DNA of 64,000 nt from Thermomonas beijingensis (GTDB taxonomy: Bacteria; Pseudomonadota; Gammaproteobacteria; Xanthomonadales; Xanthomonadaceae): positions 620,001 to 684,000 of the forward strand of contig NZ_JAIQDJ010000001.1 of NCBI RefSeq assembly GCF_020034655.1, in the 5' to 3' direction. Below, piece after piece: positions 8,542 through 17,859 of this stretch. Numbering within the stretch: the stretch's first letter is position 1; the number at the start of each line of letters is the position of its first letter. The notes under the pieces were generated by a model, which searched no databases, was not told the origin of the DNA, and saw only the letters and a program-made list of their open reading frames with translations. A program made the position numbers and the translations under genes.

Positions 8542-11082
8542 ATGCAAACCAGAACGTCTATTCGTCGCTCCCGCGGCGCATTCCGCAATATCCGCAAACT
8601 GCCGCTGGCGGCCGCAGTGGTACTGGCCTTTGCCGCACCGGTATGGGCGCAAAGTGCGACTGAGCAGGCACCTGCCAGCAAAGAAGCCGGCAAGGACAAG
8701 GACACCCGTACCTTGGGCACGGTCACGGTAACCGCGCAAAAGCGCGAGGAAAACCTGCAAAAAGTACCGATCAGCCTGCAAGTGTTGGGCAATGAGCAGC
8801 TGGAACAGCAAAACGTCCAGAGCTTCAACGATTACGCCAAACTCATCCCCAGCTTGAGTTACGGCACCGCCGGTGGTGGTGTGTTCTCCGGGCCGGGTTT
8901 CGTGCAGGTGTACATGCGCGGTGTGGCCAGCGGTGGCGATGGCAACCACTCCGGCTCACAGCCCAGCGTGGGCATGTATCTGGATGAGCAGCCGATCACT
9001 ACCATCCAGGGCGCGCTTGATATCCACATGTACGACATCGACCGCGTCGAAGCACTGGCCGGCCCGCAAGGCACCTTGTACGGGGCCAGCTCGCAGGCTG
9101 GTACCGTCCGCATCATCACCAAAAAACCAGATCCCTCCGGCTATGCGGCCGGTTTTGCAGTGGAAGCCAATGCCATCGACGGTGGCGGCATCGGGCATGT
9201 GCTGGAAGGCTTTGTCAACTTGCCGATCAACAGCGGCAGCGCGGTGCGTTTGGTGGGCTGGCAAAAGCACGATGCCGGCTATGTGGACAATCTGCATGGC
9301 ACGCGCAAGTATCCCACCTCCGGGATCGTGGCCGACAACGCCAACTTGGCCGAGAACAACTACAACACCGCAGACACTGCCGGTTTCCGTGGTGCTGCGC
9401 GTTTTGATATCAATGATCGTTGGACGATTACGCCGCAGATCATCGCGCAGAAGCAGAAGGCCTACGGCAGTGCCGGCATCGACCCGATGGTGGGCAGTGC
9501 CGCCGCAGGCTATGACGCATCCACCGCAGGAATGGCGGTCAAGCATTTCCATCCGGAATCGTCCGATGACCGTTGGTGGCAGGCGGCGCTGACGGTGGAG
9601 GGCAAGATCGGCAATTTCGACCTGACCTATGTGTTCTCGCATCTCAAGCGCGACGTGGATTCCGAATCGGACTACAGCGATTACGGTTATTGGTACGACG
9701 CACTGGCCGGCTACGGCGCGTATTTCTACGACAACAGTGGCGCGCTGGTGAATCCATCCCAGTACATCCAAGCCACCGATGGCTACACCCGCACCAGTCA
9801 TGAGTTGCGCATTGCCTCGCCGCAGGACAACCGTTTCCGCGTAGTGGCCGGGCTGTTTTGGCAGCAGCAGGAACACCAAATCCATCAGCGTTACCGGATC
9901 GACAATCTGGCCGATTCGTTGTCGGTCAGCGGTTGGCCCGACACCATTTGGCTGACCCAGCAGGAGCGCCGCGACCGCGACCAGGCGATCTTCGGTCAGC
10001 TCAGTTTTGATGCGACGGACAAGTTGGAATTGAATGCCGGCGGGCGTTGGTTTACCACCCGCAATAGCCTCAAGGGTTACTTCGGGTTTGCCAATGGCTA
10101 TTCGTCCGGCAGCAGTCTGGATCCTGTCAATCGCTATGGCGAAGCCGGTTGTTATGCGCAGTACGGTGCCAAATCGAATTGGGTGCCGTTTGAAGGTGCG
10201 CCGTGCGTGGTGGTGGATAAGGGGGTGAAAGAAAACGATGCCATCTACCGCCTCAATGCCACCTACAAGATCGATGACAAGAAGCTGGTGTATGCCACGT
10301 GGTCGCAGGGCTACCGCCCTGGTGGCATCAATCGGCGCGGGACCTTGCCGCCGTATGTGTCGGATTTCCTGACCAACTACGAGCTGGGTTGGAAGACGTC
10401 GTGGGCCGACGATACCTTGATCTTCAATGGTGCACTGTTCCGCGAAAACTGGAAAGATTTCCAATTCTCTTATCTGGGCCAAAACGGGTTGACCGAAATC
10501 CGCAATGCCAACCAGGCCAAGATCGACGGCCTGGAGCTGGATTTGACTTGGGCGGCCACCTACAACTTGCAAATCTCCGGTGGTTTCGCATGGTATGACG
10601 CCAAGCTCACCGCCAACTTCTGCGGCTGGCTCAAGCCCGATGGCAAGCCCGAAACCGTATGCCCGGCCGGCTCCCTGGACCCCAATGGCAATGTGATCAG
10701 CGGGCCACAGGCACCCTCAGGCAGCCAGCTGCCGGTGACGCCGCGCTTCAAGGGCAGCTTGAATGCTCGTTACACCTTCGACTTGGGGTCTGGCGAGGCG
10801 TATTGGCAGGCGTCGTTGTCGCATGCGGGCAAGCGGCGCGTGGATATGCGGCAGGCTGAAACCGCGTTATTGGGTTATCTGGACAGTTACAGCTTGCTGG
10901 ATCTCTCCGCTGGTTGGCGCAAGGACAGCTGGGCGATTGATGTGTTCTTGAAGAACGCCACCAACGAGCGCGCGCAGATGAGTCGTTTCGCCCAATGCGC
11001 GGCGCTGACCTGTGGCCACGAGCCCTATACCGTGATCGCCCAGCCGCGTACATTGGGGGTACGGTTCAGCAAGGAATTCTGA
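8542..11082 (+). CDS. TonB-dependent receptor
   Basis: About 846 residues: signal peptide (roughly 1-36, ending VWAQS), then a possible TonB-box stretch LGTVTVTAQKREENLQ, a plug domain starting near VPISLQVLGNEQL and containing RVEALAGPQGTLYG, and a long beta-barrel ending in an aromatic residue (RFSKEF). The organisation fits the large OMR family of TonB receptors with GTLYGA plug signatures, not a classic siderophore or B12 receptor; the ligand is unknown. A GGAGG/GGAG purine run (8527-8535) precedes both a GTG at 8539 and the ATG at 8542; ATG is preferred. It lies downstream of the TPR-sulfotransferase gene on the same strand, and a strong hairpin follows it. Confidence 0.9.
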   Translation: MQTRTSIRRSRGAFRNIRKLPLAAAVVLAFAAPVWAQSATEQAPASKEAGKDKDTRTLGTVTVTAQKREENLQKVPISLQVLGNEQLEQQNVQSFNDYAKLIPSLSYGTAGGGVFSGPGFVQVYMRGVASGGDGNHSGSQPSVGMYLDEQPITTIQGALDIHMYDIDRVEALAGPQGTLYGASSQAGTVRIITKKPDPSGYAAGFAVEANAIDGGGIGHVLEGFVNLPINSGSAVRLVGWQKHDAGYVDNLHGTRKYPTSGIVADNANLAENNYNTADTAGFRGAARFDINDRWTITPQIIAQKQKAYGSAGIDPMVGSAAAGYDASTAGMAVKHFHPESSDDRWWQAALTVEGKIGNFDLTYVFSHLKRDVDSESDYSDYGYWYDALAGYGAYFYDNSGALVNPSQYIQATDGYTRTSHELRIASPQDNRFRVVAGLFWQQQEHQIHQRYRIDNLADSLSVSGWPDTIWLTQQERRDRDQAIFGQLSFDATDKLELNAGGRWFTTRNSLKGYFGFANGYSSGSSLDPVNRYGEAGCYAQYGAKSNWVPFEGAPCVVVDKGVKENDAIYRLNATYKIDDKKLVYATWSQGYRPGGINRRGTLPPYVSDFLTNYELGWKTSWADDTLIFNGALFRENWKDFQFSYLGQNGLTEIRNANQAKIDGLELDLTWAATYNLQISGGFAWYDAKLTANFCGWLKPDGKPETVCPAGSLDPNGNVISGPQAPSGSQLPVTPRFKGSLNARYTFDLGSGEAYWQASLSHAGKRRVDMRQAETALLGYLDSYSLLDLSAGWRKDSWAIDVFLKNATNERAQMSRFAQCAALTCGHEPYTVIAQPRTLGVRFSKEF

Positions 11083-11107
11083 GTTCAGTGGACCGGACGT
11101 TGTAAGC

Positions 11108-11133
11108 CGAAGGCCGCCGAAAGGCGGCCTTCG
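11108..11133. terminator. Hairpin terminator with GAAA loop
   Basis: A perfect 11-bp stem (CGAAGGCCGCC / GGCGGCCTTCG) closed by a GAAA tetraloop. It lies between the convergent receptor and peptidylprolyl isomerase genes and probably terminates both transcripts. Confidence 0.75.
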
Positions 11134-11152
11134 TGTTGCATGCAGTGGCGAA

Positions 11153-12088
11153 TCATTTCCTAGCCGCCTTGTCCATTGTTTCCCGCACCGGCAAGCTGAC
11201 ATTGCACAGGTCGATATGGCCCGGTGGGTCGGTATAGAAATCGTCCTTGCGGTTGCGGCGTGCCTCGGTGGCGTCGATAAAGGCCTGGCTGTCGGTGCGC
11301 AGCAATTGCAGCGGGGTGCGTTGTTCCACCGGGACTTCACTGGCCAGCTTGATCGACACAATCGGCGTGCGCAGTTTCGGGTCGGTGTAGAAGCCCATCG
11401 GGGCCGGCCCTCGCGGGATCACGCTGAGCAACTCCATGCCTTTCACCACCCGGCCCACCACGCTGAGCTGATGATCCAGTGCACGTGGCGATTGGCCGGT
11501 GACGACATACAGCTCGGCGCCAATACTGCTATCCGGGGCATTGTTGCGGCCCGCGCCCAGCGTGCCGTAGCAATGCGTTATCCACACCTTGCCGGTCTTG
11601 GGGTTGCGCCCCACCGGGAAGCCATCCACAAAGCCTACCTGCGGTGCCCAGCCATCCACATCGGGCAGGCGGTCGAAGTGCACGCCGTTGTCGCTGCGGG
11701 TGAATTCGGCGGGTAGATGGGTTTGGGTGCCGGCAGGATACGGTTTGGCTTTGCCGGCTTCCTCGCCATCGGGGTCACCAAACTGCACCACGAAATTGTC
11801 TTGCGAGCGGTAGATGTTCAAGCCATCCCAGAACCCGCCTTTGGCCATGGTCTTGATATTGGCCACGTGCTCGGGGGCAAACCCCGGCGCCAGTTCAATG
11901 ATCACGCGGCCGCTGGCCAGCTCCATGTACAAGGTATTGGCCGGATCGAGATCGCGCCACGCACTGGCCGGCGCGGCGTCGATGATGGCTTGCGCGGATT
12001 TTTGCTTGGCCGGCGTTGCGGCGTCGGCGGCCAGTGCGGGCAGGGCAATGCTGGCCGCGATGGCTAGCGTGAGCAGGTGGATACGCAT
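11153..12088 (-). CDS. Periplasmic cyclophilin-type peptidylprolyl isomerase
   Basis: 311 residues with a clear signal peptide (1-20, ending ALAAD). The cyclophilin domain starts near residue 50 with LYMELASGRVIIELAPGFAP, followed by segments typical of the fold such as NFVVQFGDPDGE. Large insertions make it longer than the minimal family size of about 165-190 residues. Predicted to catalyse proline isomerisation during folding of exported proteins. ATG 12088 is set by a strong GGAGGT just upstream and by the signal peptide. It ends facing the TonB receptor gene. Confidence 0.85.
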   Translation of the reverse strand: MRIHLLTLAIAASIALPALAADAATPAKQKSAQAIIDAAPASAWRDLDPANTLYMELASGRVIIELAPGFAPEHVANIKTMAKGGFWDGLNIYRSQDNFVVQFGDPDGEEAGKAKPYPAGTQTHLPAEFTRSDNGVHFDRLPDVDGWAPQVGFVDGFPVGRNPKTGKVWITHCYGTLGAGRNNAPDSSIGAELYVVTGQSPRALDHQLSVVGRVVKGMELLSVIPRGPAPMGFYTDPKLRTPIVSIKLASEVPVEQRTPLQLLRTDSQAFIDATEARRNRKDDFYTDPPGHIDLCNVSLPVRETMDKAARK

Positions 12089-12128
12089 GGACACCTCCGA
12101 TGGATGTGCCAAGCGTAGCTGTTGCCCG

Positions 12129-13418
12129 TCAGTTCGGCGAGCCCCGCTGTTGCCGTGTGGCGGATACTGCGGCGCCTGTGTGCGCGGCAATGAACTGCCG
12201 CACCTGCGGGTACACCTCGGTGCGCCAGCGACGGCCACTGAAAATGCCGTAGTGGCCAGCGCCTTGCGCGGTCAGGTGTTTGCGATGTGGTGCCGGAATG
12301 CCGGTGCACAGGTCATGTGCGGCGCGGGTCTGGCCTTGTCCGGAAATATCGTCCAGCTCGCCTTCGATGGTGAGCAGGGCGCAGTCCTGGATCTTCGAGG
12401 GGTCCACCCGCTCACCGGCCACATCCCACAGTCCGCGTGGCAGCAAGTGCTCCTGGAAGACGGTGCGAATGGTGTCGAGGTAATACTCGGCCGGCATGTC
12501 CAACACCGCGTTGTATTCATCGTAAAACTTGCGGTGTGATTGCGCCGAACTGAGATCGCCCTTGACCAGATCCTGATAGAAATCCCAATGCGAGGTGCCG
12601 TGGCGCTCGGGGTTCATCGCCACAAACCCCATGTGTTGCAAAAAGCCCGGATACACGCGGCGACCTGCGCCGGGGTAATTGGCCGGCACCGTATGGATGA
12701 CGTTGTTTTCGAACCACCACAACGGCTGGCGGGTAGCCAGATTGTTGACCGAGGTGGGGGATTGGCGGGTGTCGATGGGTCCGCCCATCATCGTCATGGA
12801 ACACGGCACCGCTTCGCCGCGTGCGGCCAACAGCGAGATCGCCGCCAATACCGGCACAGTGGGCTGGCACACGCTGATCACGTGTAGATTGTCGGTGCCG
12901 ATATGGCGAATGAATGCTTGGATGTAGGCAACGTAATCATCTAGCGTGAACGCGCCGCGCTCGGCCGGCACCATGCGTGCGTCGGTCCAGTCGGTGATGT
13001 ACACCTTGTGGTCGGCAAGCAGGGTGCGCACGGTGTCGCGCAGCAGGGTGGCGTGATGGCCAGACAAGGGTGCCACCACCAGCACCACCGGGTCATCTTT
13101 CATGCGCGCCAGCCCGTCGGCTTGGTCGTGGTAGCGCTTGAAACGCAGCAAGCGGCAGAACGGTTTTTCCACCGCCACGCGCTCCACCACCGGGATGGAG
13201 AGCCCTTCCACGTCAATCTGATGGATCCCGAATTCCGGCTTTTCGTAGTCCTTGCCCAGCCGGTACAGCAGCTCATAAGAGGCCGCCGTGCGTGGCGCAC
13301 CGGGCAGGCTGGACAACCAGCTTTCATGATTGGAAAACATCTTGGCACCGGCGTCGGCCCAATAGGTGCAGGGCGCCAAGCTGGCGCGCCAGAGTTCATG
13401 CCATTGGTAAAGCATCAT
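12129..13418 (-). CDS. phaZ: Intracellular polyhydroxyalkanoate depolymerase
   Basis: 429 residues, no signal peptide, matching the intracellular PHB depolymerase family (PhaZ1 type) over its length, starting with MLYQWHELWR. The nucleophile elbow reads ISVCQPTVP with cysteine at residue 184, where these enzymes use Cys instead of the lipase Ser. The family breaks down native storage PHB granules to 3-hydroxybutyrate oligomers in the cytoplasm. No phaC, phaA or phasin gene is in the window, so whether the cell makes PHB cannot be seen here. It lies 40 bases downstream of the cyclophilin start and on the same strand. Confidence 0.85.
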   Translation of the reverse strand: MMLYQWHELWRASLAPCTYWADAGAKMFSNHESWLSSLPGAPRTAASYELLYRLGKDYEKPEFGIHQIDVEGLSIPVVERVAVEKPFCRLLRFKRYHDQADGLARMKDDPVVLVVAPLSGHHATLLRDTVRTLLADHKVYITDWTDARMVPAERGAFTLDDYVAYIQAFIRHIGTDNLHVISVCQPTVPVLAAISLLAARGEAVPCSMTMMGGPIDTRQSPTSVNNLATRQPLWWFENNVIHTVPANYPGAGRRVYPGFLQHMGFVAMNPERHGTSHWDFYQDLVKGDLSSAQSHRKFYDEYNAVLDMPAEYYLDTIRTVFQEHLLPRGLWDVAGERVDPSKIQDCALLTIEGELDDISGQGQTRAAHDLCTGIPAPHRKHLTAQGAGHYGIFSGRRWRTEVYPQVRQFIAAHTGAAVSATRQQRGSPN

Positions 13419-13493
13419 TAGTGTGGTTCAACCCCATTTGCGGCGATGCAGCATACCGTATCGCATGTTAGCGGTTGTGACCTGGGTCGCGGA

Positions 13494-14087
13494 TCAGCCT
13501 GGAAGCTCCAATGCAGTGGCGTGTGCTACCAGCGCCGGTGACAGCCAGCAATGCGAGCCTAACGGGTGCAGGCCAAGTGCGCGCAAGCGGTTGCGATAAA
13601 ACACGGCGCTGCGCAGCTTGAATTCGTGCTCGTCACCCACCGCACCATCGCTGCGTGTGAACACTTCGATGAAGGCCACGCCGCCACACAACTCGGCCAA
13701 TGCGGGCAAGCCCAGATCCAATTCGCGTGCCTCCAGATAATGCAGCACATCGCTGCACACCAACAGATCGACCGGCGCACAGGGGCGCAGATGCTGGAAG
13801 TCGGCAAAGCGTGCGTGATGCAGATTGCGGGCGCGGCCATGCCGCGCAATCGCATAGTCGCTGCTGTCAAAGCCTAGGTACTGTACTTTGGGGCGCAGTT
13901 TCAGCAGTGCTGCGCGCCACGCACCCTCGCCACAGCCAATGTCCAACACGCTGCGTAGCGGGCGCTCCAAGTGGTATTCGGCGGTAGCCACGGCCAGCGC
14001 TACCTTGCGCGCCAGCCGCGCTGCGCCACCAATTCCTCCGCTGCGATACCAGCGGTCGAAATAGGCGCGATCGTAGAGTTTGCTCAT
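13494..14087 (-). CDS. Class I SAM-dependent methyltransferase
   Basis: 197 residues. Motif I is SVLDIGCGEGAW at about 46-57, followed by YLGFDSSDYAIARHG (motif II region) and LLVCSDVLHYLEARELD (motif IV region), which define a Rossmann-type methyltransferase of the methyltransf_11/25 kind. The substrate is unknown. Its start faces the HemJ-like gene, with 38 bases between them, so the two share a divergent promoter region. Confidence 0.75.
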   Translation of the reverse strand: MSKLYDRAYFDRWYRSGGIGGAARLARKVALAVATAEYHLERPLRSVLDIGCGEGAWRAALLKLRPKVQYLGFDSSDYAIARHGRARNLHHARFADFQHLRPCAPVDLLVCSDVLHYLEARELDLGLPALAELCGGVAFIEVFTRSDGAVGDEHEFKLRSAVFYRNRLRALGLHPLGSHCWLSPALVAHATALELPG

Positions 14088-14125
14088 CGTGGCATCCTAG
14101 CGGCAATTCGTATTCGAGACCTGGC

Positions 14126-14545
14126 ATGGCCTACTTGCTGACCAAAACGCTGCATATTGTGTTCGTGATGGCATGGATGGCGGCGGTGTTCTACCTGCCG
14201 CGTATCTTGGTCAATCTTGCCGAAGTGGGCGATGCACCCGCTGTGCGCCAACGTTTGCTGTTGATGGGGCGGCGGTTGTACCACTTCGGGCATGTGATGT
14301 TTGCCATCGCATTCTTGCTGGGCTTGGTGTTGTGGCTGCATTTCCACATCGCCGGTGGCTGGCTGCATGCCAAGTTGCTGCTGGTGGCACTGTTGCTGGC
14401 GTACTACATCGTGAGTGGTCGCAAATTGAAGCGTGCAGCGCAAGGCATGCAGCTGGGATCCTCCACGGCACTGCGCTGGTTCAATGAGTTGCCATTGCCG
14501 CTGCTGGTGATGATCGTGTGGCTGGTGTTGGCCAAGCCGTTTTGA
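14126..14545 (+). CDS. hemJ: HemJ/CopD-like membrane protein (putative protoporphyrinogen oxidase)
   Basis: 139 residues with four hydrophobic segments, matching the UPF0093/HemJ family in size and in the motifs LHIVFVMAWMAAVFYLPR (residues 9-26) and HAKLLLVALLLAYY (near 82-95). HemJ oxidises protoporphyrinogen IX to protoporphyrin IX in the heme pathway and carries an essential early His (here H10). Relatives are often labelled CopD-family proteins. The residues fit HemJ, but function is inferred from family only, and no other hem gene is nearby. Confidence 0.72.
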   Translation: MAYLLTKTLHIVFVMAWMAAVFYLPRILVNLAEVGDAPAVRQRLLLMGRRLYHFGHVMFAIAFLLGLVLWLHFHIAGGWLHAKLLLVALLLAYYIVSGRKLKRAAQGMQLGSSTALRWFNELPLPLLVMIVWLVLAKPF

Positions 14546-14581
14546 GCTGGGTGAGAGCAGCGCTTGGCTGCGCCCGACATG

Positions 14582-16267
14582 TCACGGTTTTGGCAGATTC
14601 ACCGGTACGCCATTGCCGTCACATGCGCCCTTGGCGCACAGCGCCGCACGCAGGCGCGGAGTGGCTTGCACGATGATGTGATACAGCGCGTTTTGCTCCA
14701 GCGAGCCACGCACCGCGTGGCTGCCGGGGCCGCTGGCCCACACGCCCACGTCTTCGCCACCGTGGGTTTCGCCGTTGAGTGGTACCAACGCTTCCTGCAT
14801 GTAATCGACGGCGGTGGTGTCCACGTTGGACAGGTCAGGCCGGCCACTGGCGGGCATTACCAGCTGCCTGGGCCAGTGCGGATAGCGCTTGGGTCCAGCC
14901 GGTTGTGCGTCGGTGCCGCCGGTATTGCCTGCGCCGTTGGCATAGTTCAGGGTGGTGTAAGGCAGGCCCGCCAAATCCAGCGCCAGCTTGCCGGGTACGC
15001 CGTCAAAACTGTTGCTGCCGCGCACCTTGCCCAGGATGGGATTGCCTCGCGTGGGGTAACCGACAAAGTTGAGGGTGTGCGAATGATCGGCGGTTACCAG
15101 GATCAAGGTATCCGTGGTTGATGTCATGTCCATCGCAACCCGTACTGCATCCGAGAACGCAATGGTTTCATCGAGTGCGCGGAAGGCGTTGCCATCATGG
15201 CTGGCCATGTCGATGCGTGCACCTTCGACCATGAGGACATAGCCCTCGCGATGGCGAGACAACTGCCGGATGGCAGCGGCGGTCATATCGGCAAGGCTGG
15301 GTTCGACTGCGCCATCGGCTTTGCGATCCACATCAAATTGCATGTGGTCGTAATTGAACAACCCCAAGACCGGGGTGTTGTTGGGGTGAGCGGCCAATTG
15401 TGCAGCGGTTTCGACATAGGCCCCTTGCGGGTGTGCCTGCTGCCATTCCTGAATCAGGTTGCGCCCATCACGCCGCAGGCCGTGTTTGTCGGCAAGCCGT
15501 GAATCACTGTCGGCTGTTGTCAGGAATTCTTTGCGACCGCCCCCCAGCAAGACCGATGGCCCGCGCCCGGCGCGGGTGGCCTCGATCAATTGCAGGGCGA
15601 TGTCCTTGCAGCCTTCAGTCACTGCCTGCGCGGGCAGGGTGGCATCGTTTTCCCAGTTGCGATTGGGTACGTGTGCATAGGTCGCCGCCGGTGTGGCATG
15701 GGTGATCCGTGCGGTCGTCACGATGCCAGTGGCAAGGCCTGCGGCATCGGCCAATTCCAGCCAGGTTTGGGTGTGCTTGTCCAAGCTGTCGGCGCAATTG
15801 TTTTTGTCGCCGGCGGCAACCCCAATGGCACCCATGTGCGATTTCACGCCGGTGGTAATGGCCGTCATGGTGCCGGCCGAATCCGGGACTTGGGAGTCGG
15901 TGTTGTAGGTTTTGCTAAGGGCGGTGGCCGGGAAATCCTCCCAGCTCAGGCGGTTTTCTTCGCCACTGCTGCCCTTGCGTTGGCCTTCCAGAATGCGTGC
16001 TGCGGCGACGGTGGTCAGGCTCATGCCATCGCCCAGGAACACGATGACGTTTTTGGCCCGGCCGCTCATGGCGCCGCGCTGTGCAGCCTGTGCGGCTCCA
16101 TCACGGTACCACCAAGCAGGCGTTTCTCCGGCCGGGTGCGCCACGCGGGGAACATCGACCTGGATGGAACTGGCTGCAGGATTTGGCGGCGGCACACTGG
16201 CGCAGGCGGCAAGCACCAGGCTGAAGGTCAGTGCGAGTGGGCCAGCGATGCGATGCGAGATGGTCAT
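14582..16267 (-). CDS. Alkaline phosphatase lipoprotein
   Basis: 561 residues of the PhoA-type alkaline phosphatase family. The metal-binding loop is NVIVFLGDGMS (D80) and the phosphorylated serine is S130 in PDSAGTMTA; later segments VLMVEGARIDMASH and LVTADHSHT provide the remaining metal ligands. The N-terminus is a lipoprotein signal with lipobox LAAC, cysteine 22, so the enzyme is probably anchored in the periplasm or outer membrane. ATG 16267 is chosen because the lipoprotein signal starts there; an in-frame extension further upstream is low-complexity and overlaps the divergent symporter gene. It ends 37 bases from the convergent HemJ-like gene. Confidence 0.9.
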   Translation of the reverse strand: MTISHRIAGPLALTFSLVLAACASVPPPNPAASSIQVDVPRVAHPAGETPAWWYRDGAAQAAQRGAMSGRAKNVIVFLGDGMSLTTVAAARILEGQRKGSSGEENRLSWEDFPATALSKTYNTDSQVPDSAGTMTAITTGVKSHMGAIGVAAGDKNNCADSLDKHTQTWLELADAAGLATGIVTTARITHATPAATYAHVPNRNWENDATLPAQAVTEGCKDIALQLIEATRAGRGPSVLLGGGRKEFLTTADSDSRLADKHGLRRDGRNLIQEWQQAHPQGAYVETAAQLAAHPNNTPVLGLFNYDHMQFDVDRKADGAVEPSLADMTAAAIRQLSRHREGYVLMVEGARIDMASHDGNAFRALDETIAFSDAVRVAMDMTSTTDTLILVTADHSHTLNFVGYPTRGNPILGKVRGSNSFDGVPGKLALDLAGLPYTTLNYANGAGNTGGTDAQPAGPKRYPHWPRQLVMPASGRPDLSNVDTTAVDYMQEALVPLNGETHGGEDVGVWASGPGSHAVRGSLEQNALYHIIVQATPRLRAALCAKGACDGNGVPVNLPKP

Positions 16268-16373
16268 TGCATCATTATGGCTTGTATCCAAGTCCGCAGT
16301 GTTGCACGCATGACACTGCCGCAAGGACGAGCCGTCAGGTATCGTTTGCGCTGGTTTGGATGAGCTCGCCCGC

Positions 16374-17690
16374 ATGTTTGATTGGTGGTTCCGCATCAAG
16401 TTCTGGAAGCGCGTGGCCGCGGGCTTCGTGCTGGGCGCGCTGGCGGGATGGATCTTCGGGCCGAATGCAGATGCCTGGTTCAGCCCGTTGGGGGATCTGT
16501 ACGTCACGCTGATCAAAATGATCGCGGTGCCCTTGGTGTTTTTTGCCGTGATCAATGCGGTGGCTTCCTTGAGCGGGCAAAAATCCATCGCCGCGCTGGC
16601 CGGGCGCACCTTTTTGTGGTTTGCACTGACTGCGATACTGGCGGTGGGCGTCGGCTTGTTGTTTGGCTGGTTGATCCAGCCGGGTGCCGGCGTAGGCACT
16701 TTGAAGATTGCATCGGACTATTCGCCCAAGGATGTACCCAGTGCGCTGGACATGCTGATGAATCTGGTGCCAGCTAACCCCTTCCAAGCCTTGGGTGGTG
16801 CGGCAAGCGCGGAATTGAGTGATGGCACGAAAGTATTGGTGCCGCGTAATGGCACCGTGCTGCAGGTGATTTTCTTCGCGGGGCTGGTCGGCTTTGCGAT
16901 GGTCAAGCTGGGCGAAAAAGTAGCCGGCGTGCGCAAGTTGGTGGGCGAAGCCAGTGAGGTGATGATCCAGGTCACCCGCTACGTGCTGGAGTTCACCCCA
17001 TTGGGGACGTTTGGTTTGATTGCGGCCTTGGTCGGTGGTTATGGGTTTGATCAGCTGCGGCCGTTGCTGATGTTTGTGGTGGCGCTGTACGCCGCTTGCG
17101 CGTTCCATATGGCAGTTGTTTACAGCAGTTTGTTGCTGCTGCACGGGCTTAACCCGCTGAAGTTTTTCCGGGGTGCGGCTCCGGCGATGGAAGTGGGCTT
17201 TGTGGCCTCCAGCAGTTTTGCCGCGCTGCCGGTCTCGCTGCGCAGTGCAACCCACAATTTGGGTGTGGACAAAGATTACGCCGCATTCGCGGTCCCGCTG
17301 GGGGCCACCATCAAAATGGACGGTTGCGGCGCGATTTACCCTGCATTGGCCGCAGTGTTTATTTCGCAATATGCGGGAATTGAATTGTCGTTGACGCAAT
17401 ACCTGATTATCGCGTTGGCTTCGGTCTTGGGAAGTTTTGGTACCGCCGGGGTGCCGGGTACCGCCGTGATCATGGCCACCGTGGTGTTGTCGGCGGCAGG
17501 GTTGCCACTGGAGACCATCGGTTATTTGTATGCCATCGACCGCGTGCTGGACATGATGCGCACGATGACCAATGTCACCGGCCAGGTGTTGGTGCCGGTC
17601 TTGGTGGCGAAAGAAACCGGGATGCTTGATCGTGCAATCTATGAGGCTGCACCGACCAATGTCGGCCTGCGTGAGGGTGATCCCAGCTAG
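16374..17690 (+). CDS. Dicarboxylate/amino acid:cation symporter (DAACS family)
   Basis: 438 residues, multi-spanning, of the GltP/DctA/GltT class. The signature ASSSFAALP corresponds to the conserved serine-rich re-entrant loop, and IKMDGCGAIYPALAA (about 312-326) to the NMDGT-type segment; GTAGVPGTAVIMA is the second hairpin loop. It takes up C4-dicarboxylates or acidic/neutral amino acids with Na+ or H+ in the inner membrane; the substrate cannot be assigned. A TTG at 16356 is also in frame, but ATG 16374 gives the usual N-terminus (FDWWFRIKFWKR). Divergent from the alkaline phosphatase gene. Confidence 0.88.
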   Translation: MFDWWFRIKFWKRVAAGFVLGALAGWIFGPNADAWFSPLGDLYVTLIKMIAVPLVFFAVINAVASLSGQKSIAALAGRTFLWFALTAILAVGVGLLFGWLIQPGAGVGTLKIASDYSPKDVPSALDMLMNLVPANPFQALGGAASAELSDGTKVLVPRNGTVLQVIFFAGLVGFAMVKLGEKVAGVRKLVGEASEVMIQVTRYVLEFTPLGTFGLIAALVGGYGFDQLRPLLMFVVALYAACAFHMAVVYSSLLLLHGLNPLKFFRGAAPAMEVGFVASSSFAALPVSLRSATHNLGVDKDYAAFAVPLGATIKMDGCGAIYPALAAVFISQYAGIELSLTQYLIIALASVLGSFGTAGVPGTAVIMATVVLSAAGLPLETIGYLYAIDRVLDMMRTMTNVTGQVLVPVLVAKETGMLDRAIYEAAPTNVGLREGDPS

Positions 17691-17859
17691 CGGTTTTGAT
17701 TTGTGTGGTCGTAGATTGCGATTGCTCCTGCAGATAGGCAGCCCTTGCTGAACAGGGACAAACGCAGTGTGCCTGCGGCGGGTATGGCTTGGTGAAGATT
17801 CAGCTGGCGCGTGCTGAAATCGACTGCGGATCAGGGGAACACCCAGCGGAGTAGCCAAC
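17691..17859 (+). other. Intergenic region upstream of the second glycine-zipper protein
   Basis: About 170 bases between two plus-strand genes. No convincing terminator hairpin for the symporter gene, no repeat and no RNA gene seen. It probably contains the promoter of the downstream gene, but no clear hexamer pair stands out. Confidence 0.4.

Noticed and set aside
8956-10572. 538-codon minus-strand open frame inside the TonB receptor gene
   Set aside because: High-GC shadow frame; the plus-strand receptor shows strong family motifs through the whole interval.
14557-14571. GCAGC/GCTGC hairpin as a terminator between the HemJ-like and alkaline phosphatase genes
   Set aside because: Stem of only five base pairs with no T run; too weak to call.
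16268-16373. Pho-box-like ATGACAC near the alkaline phosphatase start
   Set aside because: Only one partial heptamer and no direct repeat at 11-base spacing; no support for PhoB control.
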